Assembly (NCBI RefSeq): GCF_011046245.1
Contig: NZ_CP049244.1
Coordinates: 310,001-374,000 of the forward strand
From: Allorhizobium pseudoryzae
Lineage (GTDB): Bacteria; Pseudomonadota; Alphaproteobacteria; Rhizobiales; Rhizobiaceae
Reading direction: 5' to 3'
DNA length: 64,000 bases
Shown: positions 27,346-36,475 of the stretch, one piece after another
Position numbering within the stretch: position 1 is the first letter of the stretch
How the letters are laid out: each line of letters begins with the position of its first letter
Position numbers and translations under genes: made by a program
Notes under the pieces: generated by a model
Seen by the model: the letters and a program-made list of their open reading frames with translations, nothing else
What the model was told of the DNA's origin: nothing
Databases searched by the model: none

Positions 27346-28450
27346 CGTCGTTTTGTTCGAGGAGCAGCGCCCCCACGAGCCTGACGATGGCGTCATCGTT
27401 GGGGAAGATGCCGACAACCTCTGTGCGGCGCTTAATCTCGCCGTTGAGGCGTTCGATCGGATTAGTGCTGTGGAGCTTGGTCCAGTGCTGCTTGGGAAAG
27501 GTCATGTATGCGAGCACATCCTGTTCGGCACTATCCATCAGCGTGGCGAGTTTCGGCACCTTCGGCCTGATCTGGTCGGCGACATTACGCCATTGGGTGC
27601 TTGCGGCCTCGGGCGTGTCCTGGGCAAACGCCGTGGCGATGAAGGCGGAGACGACGCGCCGTCCGCTCTTCCCTGCATGGGCCAGCGCGTTGCGCATGAA
27701 GTGAACCCTGCACCTCTGCCAGGTGGCCGAGAGCACCTTCGACACCGCGGCCTTGATGCCCTCATGTGCATCGGAGACGACGAGCTTGACGCCACGCAGG
27801 CCTCGTCTGGTCAGCTTGCGCAGGAATTCGGTCCAGATAGCTTCAGCCTCCGACGTGCCGATTTCCATGCCGAGCACCTCGCGTCGGCCATCGGTGTTCA
27901 CACCCACGGCGATGATGACCGCAACAGAGACAATACGACCGCCGCGACGAACCTTCAGGTAGGTGGCATCGATCCACAGGTATGGCCACTCGCCTTCGAT
28001 GGGGCGATCGAGGAAGGCTTTGACCTTGTCATCGATCTCTTCGCAGAGCCGCGATACCTGGCTCTTGGAGATGCCCGACATGCCCATGGCCTTGACGAGA
28101 TCATCGACGGATCGGGTCGAAACGCCTTGGATATAGGCTTCCTGGATGACCGCCGTCAGGGCCTTCTCCGCCATGCGGCGCGGTTCAAGAAAGCTCGGGA
28201 AGTAGCTGCCTGTGCGAAGCTTAGGAATGCGCAGCTCGACGGTGCCCGCGCGTGTCTCCCAGTCTCGGTCGCGGTAGCCGTTGCGCTGGGCAAGTCGGAA
28301 GCCGTTCTTCTCGCCATAGCCCGCGCCGGTCTTTGTGCCGACCTCCAGCGCCATCAGCTTCTCGGCAGCAAAGCCGATCATCTCGCGCAGCAAATCGGCG
28401 TCGGCGCTCTTCTCAACAAGTGAGCGCAGGTTCATCATGTCGTCGGTCAT
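27346..28450 (-). pseudogene. IS256-family transposase, 3' end cut off
   Basis: MULE-type transposase; 368 of about 398 residues remain before the frame runs into the IS110 element and stops after ten foreign residues. The DDE domain is visible: [38 protein letters not shown] and [23 protein letters not shown]. The missing tail lies at 25883-25974. Probably inactive unless the IS110 element excises precisely. Confidence 0.88.
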
Positions 28451-28673
28451 CGGTGGTGTCCCTCAGGTTGGTCTTGAACAACCCGACCCTACCGGAAATC
28501 ACCGATGGCTATGAAATCCAGCTACACCACTCCATGGGACACGATCGAAAACATCTGCTGACGGGTAGCACACCCCTCATACACTTTGCGGATTGAGATA
28601 GGGGCGGACATTGGTTGTTCCTTGCGATGTTGCGGACCGAAGCGCCGAGATCCTAGCGACCTCGTCTTTTTCT

Positions 28674-29726
28674 TCAGTCCTTCAAGACACCTTCCGGAAC
28701 GCCGAATTGCCGGTCGGCCGGGTCAAGGGCCGGCGCAGCCGGGCGAAGCTTCCCTTGACGTGGCGGGCCGGCATGCGGCACGCCTCCTATTCCTCTTCTT
28801 CTTTCGCTCTTCTCCTTTTCCCGTTCCTTCAGGACCTCGTTCCAGTCGTCTGCGGGTGGCCGCAAACGAAGCCAGGCACAGCCGACATCCTCGGACAGAG
28901 CACGGAGCCGATCCGCAAAGGCATCGCCCTGAGAATTGCCGTCTGTCGCTGCAACCAGCTGAGTGTCCGGCGCCGCGGCAAGGCGCTGCAGCGCTGCCGC
29001 AGTCGCCGGCGCCCATCCGCCGCCCGTGCTGAGATAGAGTGTTCCCTCTCGCATCCCCTCGATTGCAACAAGGCTCATGGCATCGATCGCGGCCTCGGTA
29101 ACACAAAGACGATTGGCCCGGCCGTCACCAAGACGAAACAGGATCTTGCTCCCGCCCGTGGCGAAGCCGCGCCATTCGGGGCCACGCCCTTCCCATCCGC
29201 TGATGGCACCGCCGTCGTCGGTATGGGCAGCCCACATGCTGCCATAGGGGCCCTCCCGCAGAAGATTGCGATTGATCGCTGCGCGAATGACGAAGGCGGG
29301 GAGGCTGCGATCCCACCGGAGATAACGCCAGGTGGCCGAACTTGGCCATGGCGCTCGACGGTCGGCCCAGTCCTCGGCGATGGATCGGAGGGACTTATGC
29401 CCTCCGTCGCCCTGAAGCCACAGTGTGTTCGATAGCTGGAAACCGGACAGATCGGCGATACGGTGGCACCCTTCGAAAAAATCGCACCCCTCAAGCGCGA
29501 TCATCAGGCCGAAGACGTCACCTTTCCCGTCACTTAGAGGATCAAACCATCCACGCCCGGCATGCGTGACGATGATGATCTCCCCACCTCGGCGATACTT
29601 CATCGCACGTTTCGTACTTTCCTTCACATCAAGGGCAAACCCGGCATTTTCCAGCACCGCCTGGCAGCCGACAGTTTCGCGAAGACGTTCGATCTCTTCT
29701 CTCTTCATGTTCGTTTCCGGCCGCAT
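28674..29726 (-). CDS. DUF3991/toprim-domain protein (plasmid type)
   Basis: A 350-residue protein. Residues 1-110 have a zinc-finger-less primase-like N-terminus (GGEIIIVTHAGRGWFDPLSDGKGDVFGL), followed by DUF3991 and a toprim-like domain with CVTEAAIDAMSL (Glu) and LVAATDGNSQGDAFADRL (acidic pair), and a charged tail. Such proteins are widespread on plasmids and integrative elements of Rhizobiales. The ATG at 29726 was chosen over one at 29708; the long upstream extension is non-coding in character. Possible role in replication or transfer of a mobile element; not shown. Confidence 0.82.
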   Translation of the reverse strand: MRPETNMKREEIERLRETVGCQAVLENAGFALDVKESTKRAMKYRRGGEIIIVTHAGRGWFDPLSDGKGDVFGLMIALEGCDFFEGCHRIADLSGFQLSNTLWLQGDGGHKSLRSIAEDWADRRAPWPSSATWRYLRWDRSLPAFVIRAAINRNLLREGPYGSMWAAHTDDGGAISGWEGRGPEWRGFATGGSKILFRLGDGRANRLCVTEAAIDAMSLVAIEGMREGTLYLSTGGGWAPATAAALQRLAAAPDTQLVAATDGNSQGDAFADRLRALSEDVGCAWLRLRPPADDWNEVLKEREKEKSERRRGIGGVPHAGPPRQGKLRPAAPALDPADRQFGVPEGVLKD

Positions 29727-29913
29727 GGCGGTTGACCCTTCCTCTCGCTTCCTCCCGCAACATGCGGGACCACTTTCCGAAAGGCGCGAAGAGCAAAGGC
29801 TGCAAGGGCGCGCCTGGCAATTGTAAGATCCGACAAATGGGCGATCAGGCGCGGCGGAGCTTCCCTTGCGGCCGCTGGCTCGCAAGCGGCAGCCGGAACG
29901 GCAAAAACGGGGC

Positions 29914-30090
29914 TCAATGAGCCCCCCATGGATGGAATTCATGGATGACCTCGAGGTCGTCGCCTGCGTCGATCTCGTCAGAAGGAAGGACGCCATACTC
30001 GCCGTCGACTTCGAAGACGGTGACCGGGACCATCAGGTCGCGGCAAAGCTGGAAGGCGTGGGACTGTGCAAGAGAAAGATCGTGTGACAT
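29914..30090 (-). CDS. Small hypothetical protein (58 aa)
   Basis: Begins MSHDLSLAQSHAFQLCRDL and ends DLEVIHEFHPWGAH. Acidic in its second half; no recognised domain. GGAG lies nine bases before the ATG. It is upstream of, and co-oriented with, the toprim gene, an arrangement common in rhizobial plasmid DNA. Function unknown. Confidence 0.55.
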   Translation of the reverse strand: MSHDLSLAQSHAFQLCRDLMVPVTVFEVDGEYGVLPSDEIDAGDDLEVIHEFHPWGAH

Positions 30091-30217
30091 TTGAGAGGCT
30101 CCATCTGGGAGCGGGCCAATTCCCGCTCGATGGCTCCGACGGGGCGCAGGGGCGGGCGCGATCACAGCGCAGGCGAATGCCGAAGCGGCCGCAGCTCGCT
30201 AGCGGACCCCTTGCGGG

Positions 30218-30496
30218 TTGATCGTGGAAGATCCGGACCTGCGCCAGGACGCCATCAGAAGAGAGCGGGATTGGTTTGCTTCAGGACTGGATCGTCCGGG
30301 GGCGCTCGTTCTTGTCGCTTCAAGTCCTGTTTCCGAGTTGTCCAAACGTCACGATACCGGGTATACAGTCACACTATGGACCCGGTTTGTGTATAATCGG
30401 CTGACGTCGTCCCGACACGAATCCCTCGAGCTCACCAGTCCCAGCGCCTTCGAAACAGCTCTGCGGCAGGTGATGAGCCGTCGCGTTATCCGCTGA
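30218..30496 (+). CDS. Hypothetical protein, uncertain (92 aa)
   Basis: A TTG-initiated frame with natural-looking composition (VEDPDLRQDAIRRERDWFASG...TPSAFETALRQVMSRR). No domain recognised, no clear ribosome site, and the beginning may be lost; it may be a remnant. Confidence 0.3.
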   Translation: MIVEDPDLRQDAIRRERDWFASGLDRPGALVLVASSPVSELSKRHDTGYTVTLWTRFVYNRLTSSRHESLELTSPSAFETALRQVMSRRVIR

Positions 30497-31301
30497 TCAA
30501 AATGGATGTATGGCAATTAAAATTGCGTCTTTCAGCCATTATTGTTGTTATAAAATAATATTTTATCTTGTGCAGGGTAAGCATAATTATGGAACGACAG
30601 TGCTGCAGCCGTGCTTTCGGAATACCCGGCGTTTGACGCGCTGCGAGCTATCACGCAGGCGCCGTACTGCGAGCTGCTAATCAAGCCCAGAAATCTGGGT
30701 CGCTAAGTAGCTCTGGTGCTGCTCAGCAGCACTCGACTTCCACGGGCGATTCGATCCGCATCAACCGGATAGCGCACAATGTGATGTGAAAAGATGATCA
30801 GCCCTCGGTGCGAGCGACGCCTTGTTCGCATGCCATGCCAGAGCGCTGGTCGGAAACAAGAGCCCGTTGAAGCCATTTCCAGTGGAACCGGCGCGCTGGC
30901 CTGCGCAATTTGTTGGTGCCGGGGTGAGTTGGCTGGAGACCACCCTGCTTTCACGAGTTTGCAGAACGGTAGGCGACAGTGTGGTAGTCACGGAACTGGA
31001 TGGACCTGGCAGAGAACTCCGCATGCGAGTCCTACCCATTCTAGATCCGAGACCGAGCGTGGCCTGCCTCTTGATTTTGGCAGACCAGGCGACAGACCGT
31101 TCATGGACTGACGAAGGAGTTCCCGCCTCGCCCGCTGGCTATCCTCGTGCGAAGCTGCCTTTGGCAAGACTGCTTGGAGGCTCAACTCGCGCGCGATAGC
31201 TTTAGTTTTTCTATAGCTACGGTTAGATCATTTCACTTTTTGTGGATGTAAATTCGCGCCAATGTCGGGTGCGCGCCTGATCGGCGAGCATGGGAGGAAA
31301 C
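30497..31301. other. Long region without a clear gene; AT-rich island and possible PAS remnant
   Basis: Bases 30500-30600 are strongly AT-rich (for example TTATAAAATAATATTTTATC) against a GC-rich background. A plus-strand frame at 30822-31199 contains VVVTELDGPGRELRMRVLPI followed by LLILADQAT, which resembles the end of a PAS domain, but lacks a proper start and flanking domains, so it may be a decayed regulator. The last 100 bases are again AT-rich and probably hold the promoter of the Tct operon. Confidence 0.4.
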
Positions 31302-33248
31302 ATGTTAGAAGCTTTTCAAACGCTGGTGGGATCATCCGCGCTTTTATACTTATTGTTCGGCGCATTGCTCGGCCTGTTTGTGGGGATTTTGCCTGCCCTT
31401 GGCGGCGCGGCAGGAATGTCGCTACTGATCCCGTTCCTGTACGGCATGGAACCGGCCGCTGCCATGGCCATGGCGATCGGAATGCTGGCGACCGTCAGCA
31501 CCGGCGACACAATTAGCTCTGTACTCCTGGGTGTCCCAGGTTCGGCCTCCTCGCAAGCAACAGTCCTTGACGGTTTTCCGATGGCGAAGAACGGGCAAGG
31601 CGCGCGTGCACTGGCGGCCGGCTTTCTAAGCTCGGTTATCGGCGGCCTGTTTGGTGCCTTTGTCCTGACCTTAACGCTGCAAGGGGCGAAACAGGTCATT
31701 CTCTGGTTCGGCATGCCGGAGATACTTATGATGATTCTCTTCGGCGTAGCTAGCGTGGCGGCACTGTCGGGTAAAAGCCTCGCAAAAGGCATTTCGATTT
31801 GCGCCTTCGGCATGCTCGCGGCTTCTATTGGGTTCGCGCCTGCAAGCGGCGAACAGCGCCTTGATCTCGGCCTGTTCTATCTGAGTGAAGGGCTACCCCT
31901 GCTCGCCTGTGTGATCGGGGTCTTCGTCATCCCGGAAATTGTGGACCTCATTCAGCAAAACCGTTCTATATCCGATCGCCCGAGCCTTGGAAGCGGTATG
32001 CGCCAAGGCGTCGTCGATGTTCTTCGCAACAAATGGATCGTATTCCGTTCAGCTATTGTCGGCTGCCTGGTCGGCGCCATGCCCGGAGTGGGTGGCTCCG
32101 TAGTGGACTGGATTGTCTATGGCCAAACCGTACGCTCAGCGCGTGACAAGTCGATGTTTGGCAAAGGTGATGTGCGGGGCGTGATCGGGGTTGAAAGCTC
32201 GAACAATGCCGTACTGGGGGGTGCATTGGTGCCCACTCTGCTTTTCGGCGTCCCGGGGTCCGGATCGACAGCCCTGCTGCTTTCCGCGCTGATCCTGATC
32301 GGCATTCAACCCGGCCCGGGCATGTTGACGCAAGACATCAACTTGACCTACTTGATGATATGGAGCCTCGCGCTCGCGAATATCATAGGTGCCGGTACCT
32401 GCTTTCTTTTCGCGCGCCACCTCGCAAAGCTGACGCTCATCCCGTTCGCATGGATCGCGCCATTTCTGATCGTAGCCATCACCTTTGCGACGCTGCAGAT
32501 CAACCGCGATCCGCGTGACCTGTTTCTTATTCTCGTCTTCGGCGCCATTGGCATTGCTATGCGGCGCTTCGGTTTCTCGCGCCCAGCGTTTCTGATCGGC
32601 TTCGTTCTACAGCAAAACCTCGAAAAGTCGCTGTATCAGACAGCGCAATTGTATAGCCTCGGTGAGTTCCTTTTCCGACCGATCGTTCTCGTTTTGCTCG
32701 CTGTTATCTTGGCGGTTTTGGCTTCGTCCGTCTGGCAGCAACTTCAGAAGCAGCCCGAAGACCGCGAGGAAATTGAAGCAATAGCGAAAACGAGGCCGGT
32801 CCAGTTTATCCTTCCCATACTGCTTTCGGTCTGCTTCGCCAGCGCGCTCGCCATGGTCAATGACCTGCAACCGCTGGGTCGTCTGTTCCCACAGGTTGCG
32901 GCGGGCATTGGTCTGGTCTCGGCTCTCATATTGCTCTGGCAGCTCGCGGTAGGGACCCCTTCTGTGCTGGAAGACCAGCGGGTGACAGGTCCGCGCTACT
33001 CTATTTCGTTTCTTCATACGATCGCCTGGGTCGTGACCGCCGTGCTGCTGATTGCCTGCTTTGGCTTCTTTGCAGGTGCATCGCTTTTTCTAGGCGCTTT
33101 CCTTGCCTTCGAAGCGCGCGCCAAACCGCTGGCGATCGCAGCCGGGGTTGTTGGCATCATGGGCGTCTATCTGTTCCTGACCTTCCAGGCCGGGACATAC
33201 CTTCCGGATGGCTGGGTTCTGAGCCTAAACCCCTGGGACTATTACTGA
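31302..33248 (+). CDS. tctA: Tripartite tricarboxylate transporter permease, TctA-TctB fusion
   Basis: A 648-residue fused permease. Residues 1-490 are TctA, with GILPALGGAAGMSLLIPFLYG, TGDTISSVLLGVPGSASSQATVLDG and GGALVPTLLFGVPGSGSTALLL. After a charged linker (QKQPEDREEIEAIAKTRPVQ) the last 150 residues form the four-helix TctB part. TctA and TctB are usually separate genes. The ATG at 31302 follows GGGAGGAAAC; the ATG at 31290 lies upstream of that site. Works with the TctC-type protein encoded next. Confidence 0.92.
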   Translation: MLEAFQTLVGSSALLYLLFGALLGLFVGILPALGGAAGMSLLIPFLYGMEPAAAMAMAIGMLATVSTGDTISSVLLGVPGSASSQATVLDGFPMAKNGQGARALAAGFLSSVIGGLFGAFVLTLTLQGAKQVILWFGMPEILMMILFGVASVAALSGKSLAKGISICAFGMLAASIGFAPASGEQRLDLGLFYLSEGLPLLACVIGVFVIPEIVDLIQQNRSISDRPSLGSGMRQGVVDVLRNKWIVFRSAIVGCLVGAMPGVGGSVVDWIVYGQTVRSARDKSMFGKGDVRGVIGVESSNNAVLGGALVPTLLFGVPGSGSTALLLSALILIGIQPGPGMLTQDINLTYLMIWSLALANIIGAGTCFLFARHLAKLTLIPFAWIAPFLIVAITFATLQINRDPRDLFLILVFGAIGIAMRRFGFSRPAFLIGFVLQQNLEKSLYQTAQLYSLGEFLFRPIVLVLLAVILAVLASSVWQQLQKQPEDREEIEAIAKTRPVQFILPILLSVCFASALAMVNDLQPLGRLFPQVAAGIGLVSALILLWQLAVGTPSVLEDQRVTGPRYSISFLHTIAWVVTAVLLIACFGFFAGASLFLGAFLAFEARAKPLAIAAGVVGIMGVYLFLTFQAGTYLPDGWVLSLNPWDYY

Positions 33249-33261
33249 TGAGGAGGAAACT

Positions 33262-34335
33262 ATGAACTTTAAATCGATAATCACAGCCACAGCTATCGCG
33301 GTTTCGTTGGCCCTGCCTGCTGCGGCCCAGGAGCTGGCCATCGGTCGGATCAATGTTACGGTTCCCTTTGGCGAAGGGGGAGGCAGCGATACTCTGGTCC
33401 GGGCAGTAGCGCCGTATCTTACGAAAGCATTGGAGAACGAACCAACCGTACTCATCCGTAACGAGCCCGGCGGTGGCGGCATACCTTCAACCAATCGCTT
33501 CGCTAGACGCGCGAAGTCCGACGGATCGGACATCCTAGCACTGTCATCTTCGATCTTCCTGGCAAAGACACTTAAATCGCCTCAGATCGATTTCCAGTTC
33601 GACGAATTCGTTCCTGTGTTCATCGCGCCAATGGCACCAATCTTCTACGTTTCTCCAACGACCGGTGCCAGAGCAAAGGGCGACGTGGAAGGCATGAGAG
33701 GCGCCCAATTGGTGTTCGGCGGAGGGCGTCAAGATTCTGCTGATATAATGACGGTCCTGCAATTTGATCTGCTCGGCTTCGACATTAAATCGGTGTGGGG
33801 CTTGGAGCGCGGCGGAGGCCGTATCGGCTTCGAGCGCGGCGAATTCAATGTCGATCATCAGACCACCGCCGCCTATGTGCGAAGCGTGCAGCCGCTCGTA
33901 GACGAAGGAAAAGCGATAACCTTCATGACGACTGGAATCATCGATCCGTCCGGCAAAATCGTACGAGATCCAAACTTCCCCGACGTCCCGACCTTCCTTG
34001 AACTCTACCAGAAGGTCCATGACAAGCCGCTCTCGGGTCCTGCATACGAAGCCTATCTCGGTTTGATGGGCGCGACGATAACGACGGGCAAATCTATAGT
34101 ACTCCCGTCTTCCGCCACTCGAGAGGTAGTCAAGGCGTATAGCGAGGCCTTTTCTCAGGTTGCAGGAGATCCGGCTTTCCGCGATGCGACAAAGGAATCT
34201 TTGGGCGGCTACCAGCTCTATACCGGCAAAGATGCACAGGCGCTCTGGGGCACGGTCACTGATCTCTCGCCGGACGCTTATGCTTGGCTCGCCAACTGGT
34301 ACGAAACAAAGGTCGGCTTCAAGTTGCCCCGTTGA
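33262..34335 (+). CDS. tctC: Tct/Bug-family substrate-binding protein (TctC)
   Basis: A 357-residue periplasmic binding protein with signal peptide (MNFKSIITATAIAVSLALPAAAQ). The Bug fold shows as VPFGEGGGSDTLVRAVAPYL, NEPGGGGIPSTNRFARRAKSDG and DPNFPDVPTFLEL. Bug proteins bind carboxylates or amides; the ligand is unknown. Thirteen bases behind the permease gene with a GAGGAGG site. Confidence 0.92.
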   Translation: MNFKSIITATAIAVSLALPAAAQELAIGRINVTVPFGEGGGSDTLVRAVAPYLTKALENEPTVLIRNEPGGGGIPSTNRFARRAKSDGSDILALSSSIFLAKTLKSPQIDFQFDEFVPVFIAPMAPIFYVSPTTGARAKGDVEGMRGAQLVFGGGRQDSADIMTVLQFDLLGFDIKSVWGLERGGGRIGFERGEFNVDHQTTAAYVRSVQPLVDEGKAITFMTTGIIDPSGKIVRDPNFPDVPTFLELYQKVHDKPLSGPAYEAYLGLMGATITTGKSIVLPSSATREVVKAYSEAFSQVAGDPAFRDATKESLGGYQLYTGKDAQALWGTVTDLSPDAYAWLANWYETKVGFKLPR

Positions 34336-34343
34336 TCAAACTA

Positions 34344-34366
34344 GGGTCCGGGCAGCGTCCGGGCCC
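34344..34366 (+). terminator. Stem-loop between tctC and the hydrolase gene
   Basis: GGGTCCGG (34344-34351) pairs with CCGGGCCC (34359-34366) over eight positions with one G-U pair and a seven-base loop. No U-run follows, so it is more likely an intercistronic stabiliser than a full terminator. Confidence 0.4.
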
Positions 34367-34390
34367 ACTTCAGAGAAAGCAGACGAACTC

Positions 34391-35266
34391 ATGATGCAAC
34401 CCTCCTTAAAACCGCAGCACAAAGGCACTGATATCCCGTTGCCGGCGGTCCCACCAGGCGTATGTGTAATCCGCGACGTGAGTTTTGGTCCGCACGAGCG
34501 TCAATCCTACGACGTTTATCTGCCGGAGAATGCACCACGGCCAATGCCGGTCGTGGTGTTTTTGCACCCAGGGGCGTGGTCCCGGCGAGACAGGCGGGCA
34601 GTTCGGACAATGTTCGTCTTAGAACATGGTTTCGCGCTCGTAAGCATCGGTTATCGCCTTGCGCAACATGCCCGTTTTCCCGCCCAGATTAACGACGTGA
34701 ATGATGGTTTGCGTCATTTGATTGCTCATGCCGATCGCTATGGGATCGACTGCGATCGCCTTGTTATGGCCGGCACATCTGCAGGGGCGCATCTTGCAGC
34801 GCTTGCGGTTCTCGCTCGTGAAAACGAGCCGTTTCGGCCCGTCAGTCATTTTGCGCCTCGTGGGGTGGTTGCGGTCTACGGAGCCTATGACATGGCAAGA
34901 CTTCTGCGCGACGAATGCAAGGTCGATATCGACCAGACGAGTCCAGAAAGCCCGCTCGGGCTAATGTTCGGAGAGGCTCCAGCCGGACGCCCCGACCTGC
35001 TGCGCGAAATCAGCCCGCGTACTTTCGTGGCATCGGAGGCTCCGCCGTTCTTGATCATGCATGGTCACGAGGACCGTGTCCTGCCTTGGACCCAAAGTGC
35101 AGAGATGGCGACAGCGCTCATAGAACAAGGTGTTGACGTCACATTGCGGGTCATACCGAAGGTCGGGCATGGCGCGGAGGCGTTTCGGACGCCCCCTGTA
35201 TCGGATCAGATCGTCGCATTCATGCAGAATGTCACAGCTACGCCTCAGCTCGTTTCAGCTAGGTAG
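34391..35266 (+). CDS. Alpha/beta hydrolase (BD-FAE/carboxylesterase type)
   Basis: A 291-residue cytoplasmic hydrolase. VVVFLHPGAWSRRDRR is the oxyanion HGG-type loop (His-Pro-Gly-Ala here), the nucleophile elbow is GTSAGAH, the Asp lies in HGHEDRVLPW and the His in KVGHGAEAF. Co-directional with the Tct importer genes, so it may hydrolyse an imported ester or amide. The ATG at 34391 is followed by a second at 34394. Its end overlaps the convergent LysR gene by 22 bases. Confidence 0.85.
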   Translation: MMQPSLKPQHKGTDIPLPAVPPGVCVIRDVSFGPHERQSYDVYLPENAPRPMPVVVFLHPGAWSRRDRRAVRTMFVLEHGFALVSIGYRLAQHARFPAQINDVNDGLRHLIAHADRYGIDCDRLVMAGTSAGAHLAALAVLARENEPFRPVSHFAPRGVVAVYGAYDMARLLRDECKVDIDQTSPESPLGLMFGEAPAGRPDLLREISPRTFVASEAPPFLIMHGHEDRVLPWTQSAEMATALIEQGVDVTLRVIPKVGHGAEAFRTPPVSDQIVAFMQNVTATPQLVSAR

Positions 35267-36174
35267 GACTCCGTTCTCTCACGCAGCAGAGCTGCCTCGG
35301 ACAATAACCAAGTCCGAAACGCCATGGGGGCTCCGCGGTGCGCACGCGACGTCGGTAGAACTATTGAGATTGGTTCGTTCGCCTCGATAACTTCCGGAAA
35401 GGGACGAACGAGCCGGCCCGCAAGCAAATCGTTTAGCACCAGTTCGACCTGGGCAATTGCCAAGCCGTTGCCAGCCATGGCTGCCTCGTAGACGAGTGTC
35501 GAATTCGAAAAGACAAGCAATGGTGTTTGGTCATTCGCCGCCCGATCAGCTCTGTCAAGCCATCGAGGCCAGTCAGCCATACGGTTGCGGGAGGCAATCA
35601 GCGGAACTCGCGCCAAATCGAGTGTCGGCCCCAGCTGAACAGCCACGGACGGGGTACAGACTGGACAAAGATGAGGGGTGAAAAGTGGGATCAACTTGTG
35701 CCCTGCAGATTCGACAGTCCGCACAGTTAGCGCCATATCGAGGTCAGGCCTATCAGTGTCCACTGTATCGATTCCGGTCTCGAACTCCACAGCGATTCCA
35801 GGATGCTGCTGATAAAATGCGTCCAGCCGCGGTATCAGCCAACGATTTGCCCAAGTCTGGAACACTCTAAACTTTATTGCCTTTAGCTCTCTGCCGACGA
35901 CCTGTTCCAAGGCGACTTCAATTCCACGAAATGCATCGCCGAGCGATTGTGCGATTTGTATCGCCGCTTCCGTCGGCTCTGATCGATTTCCGTGGCGCCG
36001 GAAAAGGGGAACTCCCAGATTTTCTTCGAGGCGGCGGATCTGCTGACTGACTGCCCCCGGCGTCACGTTCAGCTCCCGTGCTGCCGCTTCAAATGTCTTG
36101 AGGCGGACAATCGCCTCAAGATGACGCAGTGCCTGGAGGTGCAATCGAGACAGGATGCTTGTTTCATGTGCCAT
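35245..36174 (-). CDS. LysR-type regulator (GcvA-like)
   Basis: A 309-residue regulator. The winged helix is residues 8-68 (LQALRHLEAIVRLKTFEAAARELNVTPGAVSQQIRRLEENLGVPLF), followed by a substrate-binding-type effector domain. ATG at 36174 begins the conserved region; the frame extends upstream without family similarity. Convergent with the hydrolase gene, so it is a plausible controller of the Tct operon but does not share its promoter. Confidence 0.9.
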   Translation of the reverse strand: MAHETSILSRLHLQALRHLEAIVRLKTFEAAARELNVTPGAVSQQIRRLEENLGVPLFRRHGNRSEPTEAAIQIAQSLGDAFRGIEVALEQVVGRELKAIKFRVFQTWANRWLIPRLDAFYQQHPGIAVEFETGIDTVDTDRPDLDMALTVRTVESAGHKLIPLFTPHLCPVCTPSVAVQLGPTLDLARVPLIASRNRMADWPRWLDRADRAANDQTPLLVFSNSTLVYEAAMAGNGLAIAQVELVLNDLLAGRLVRPFPEVIEANEPISIVLPTSRAHRGAPMAFRTWLLSEAALLRERTESYLAETS

Positions 36175-36475
36175 AGGTTTGCCGAAAGAACTCAACACAG
36201 ATTGCGCAGTAGCGATAGCGTAACGTACTAAACCCATATCTGAGAGGATTTCTGGTTTGAATAGCAGAGACGCCGTCGACTCCAACTAATAATGTTCAGA
36301 TCACCTCTTGCCAGCAGCTTTCGCTCCCAGTGCTGGCTTTCGGGTTGCCGGATTGGCTACCCTGAAGAGGGTCGCGGTATGAATTGTTCAGCGCCTTGAG
36401 CGGATATGAACCGGCGACCCGATCGGTACTGGTGGGCCACGAAACTGCTAACGCGTTACGGAAAAACACCAATTG
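36175..36475. other. Intergenic region with a possible hairpin
   Basis: About 300 bases between the LysR start and the end of the hipA remnant, both on the minus strand. The repeats GCCAGCA (36310-36316) and TGCTGGC (36331-36337) could form a seven-pair stem. The LysR promoter should be here. No gene seen. Confidence 0.45.

Larger units (their letters stand above)
25818..28546 (-). mobile_element. IS256-family element, split by an IS110-family insertion
   Basis: Imperfect terminal inverted repeats lie at 25818-25842 and 28522-28546 (22 of 25 positions match: GATCGTGTCCCA at the outside, GTGGTGTAG at the inside). Between them is an IS256 transposase gene interrupted at 25975-27345 by another IS. 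Without the insertion the element is 1358 bases, a normal IS256 size. No matching 8-9 base target duplication is seen: the left flank is CRISPR spacer DNA and the right flank is unrelated, which suggests an adjacent deletion or recombination after insertion. Confidence 0.85.

Noticed and set aside
27302..28423. 373-codon plus-strand frame
   Set aside because: Antisense to the IS256 transposase.
30822..31199. 125-codon plus-strand frame as a gene
   Set aside because: PAS-like wording in the middle only, no ribosome site and no conserved start; described as a possible remnant instead.
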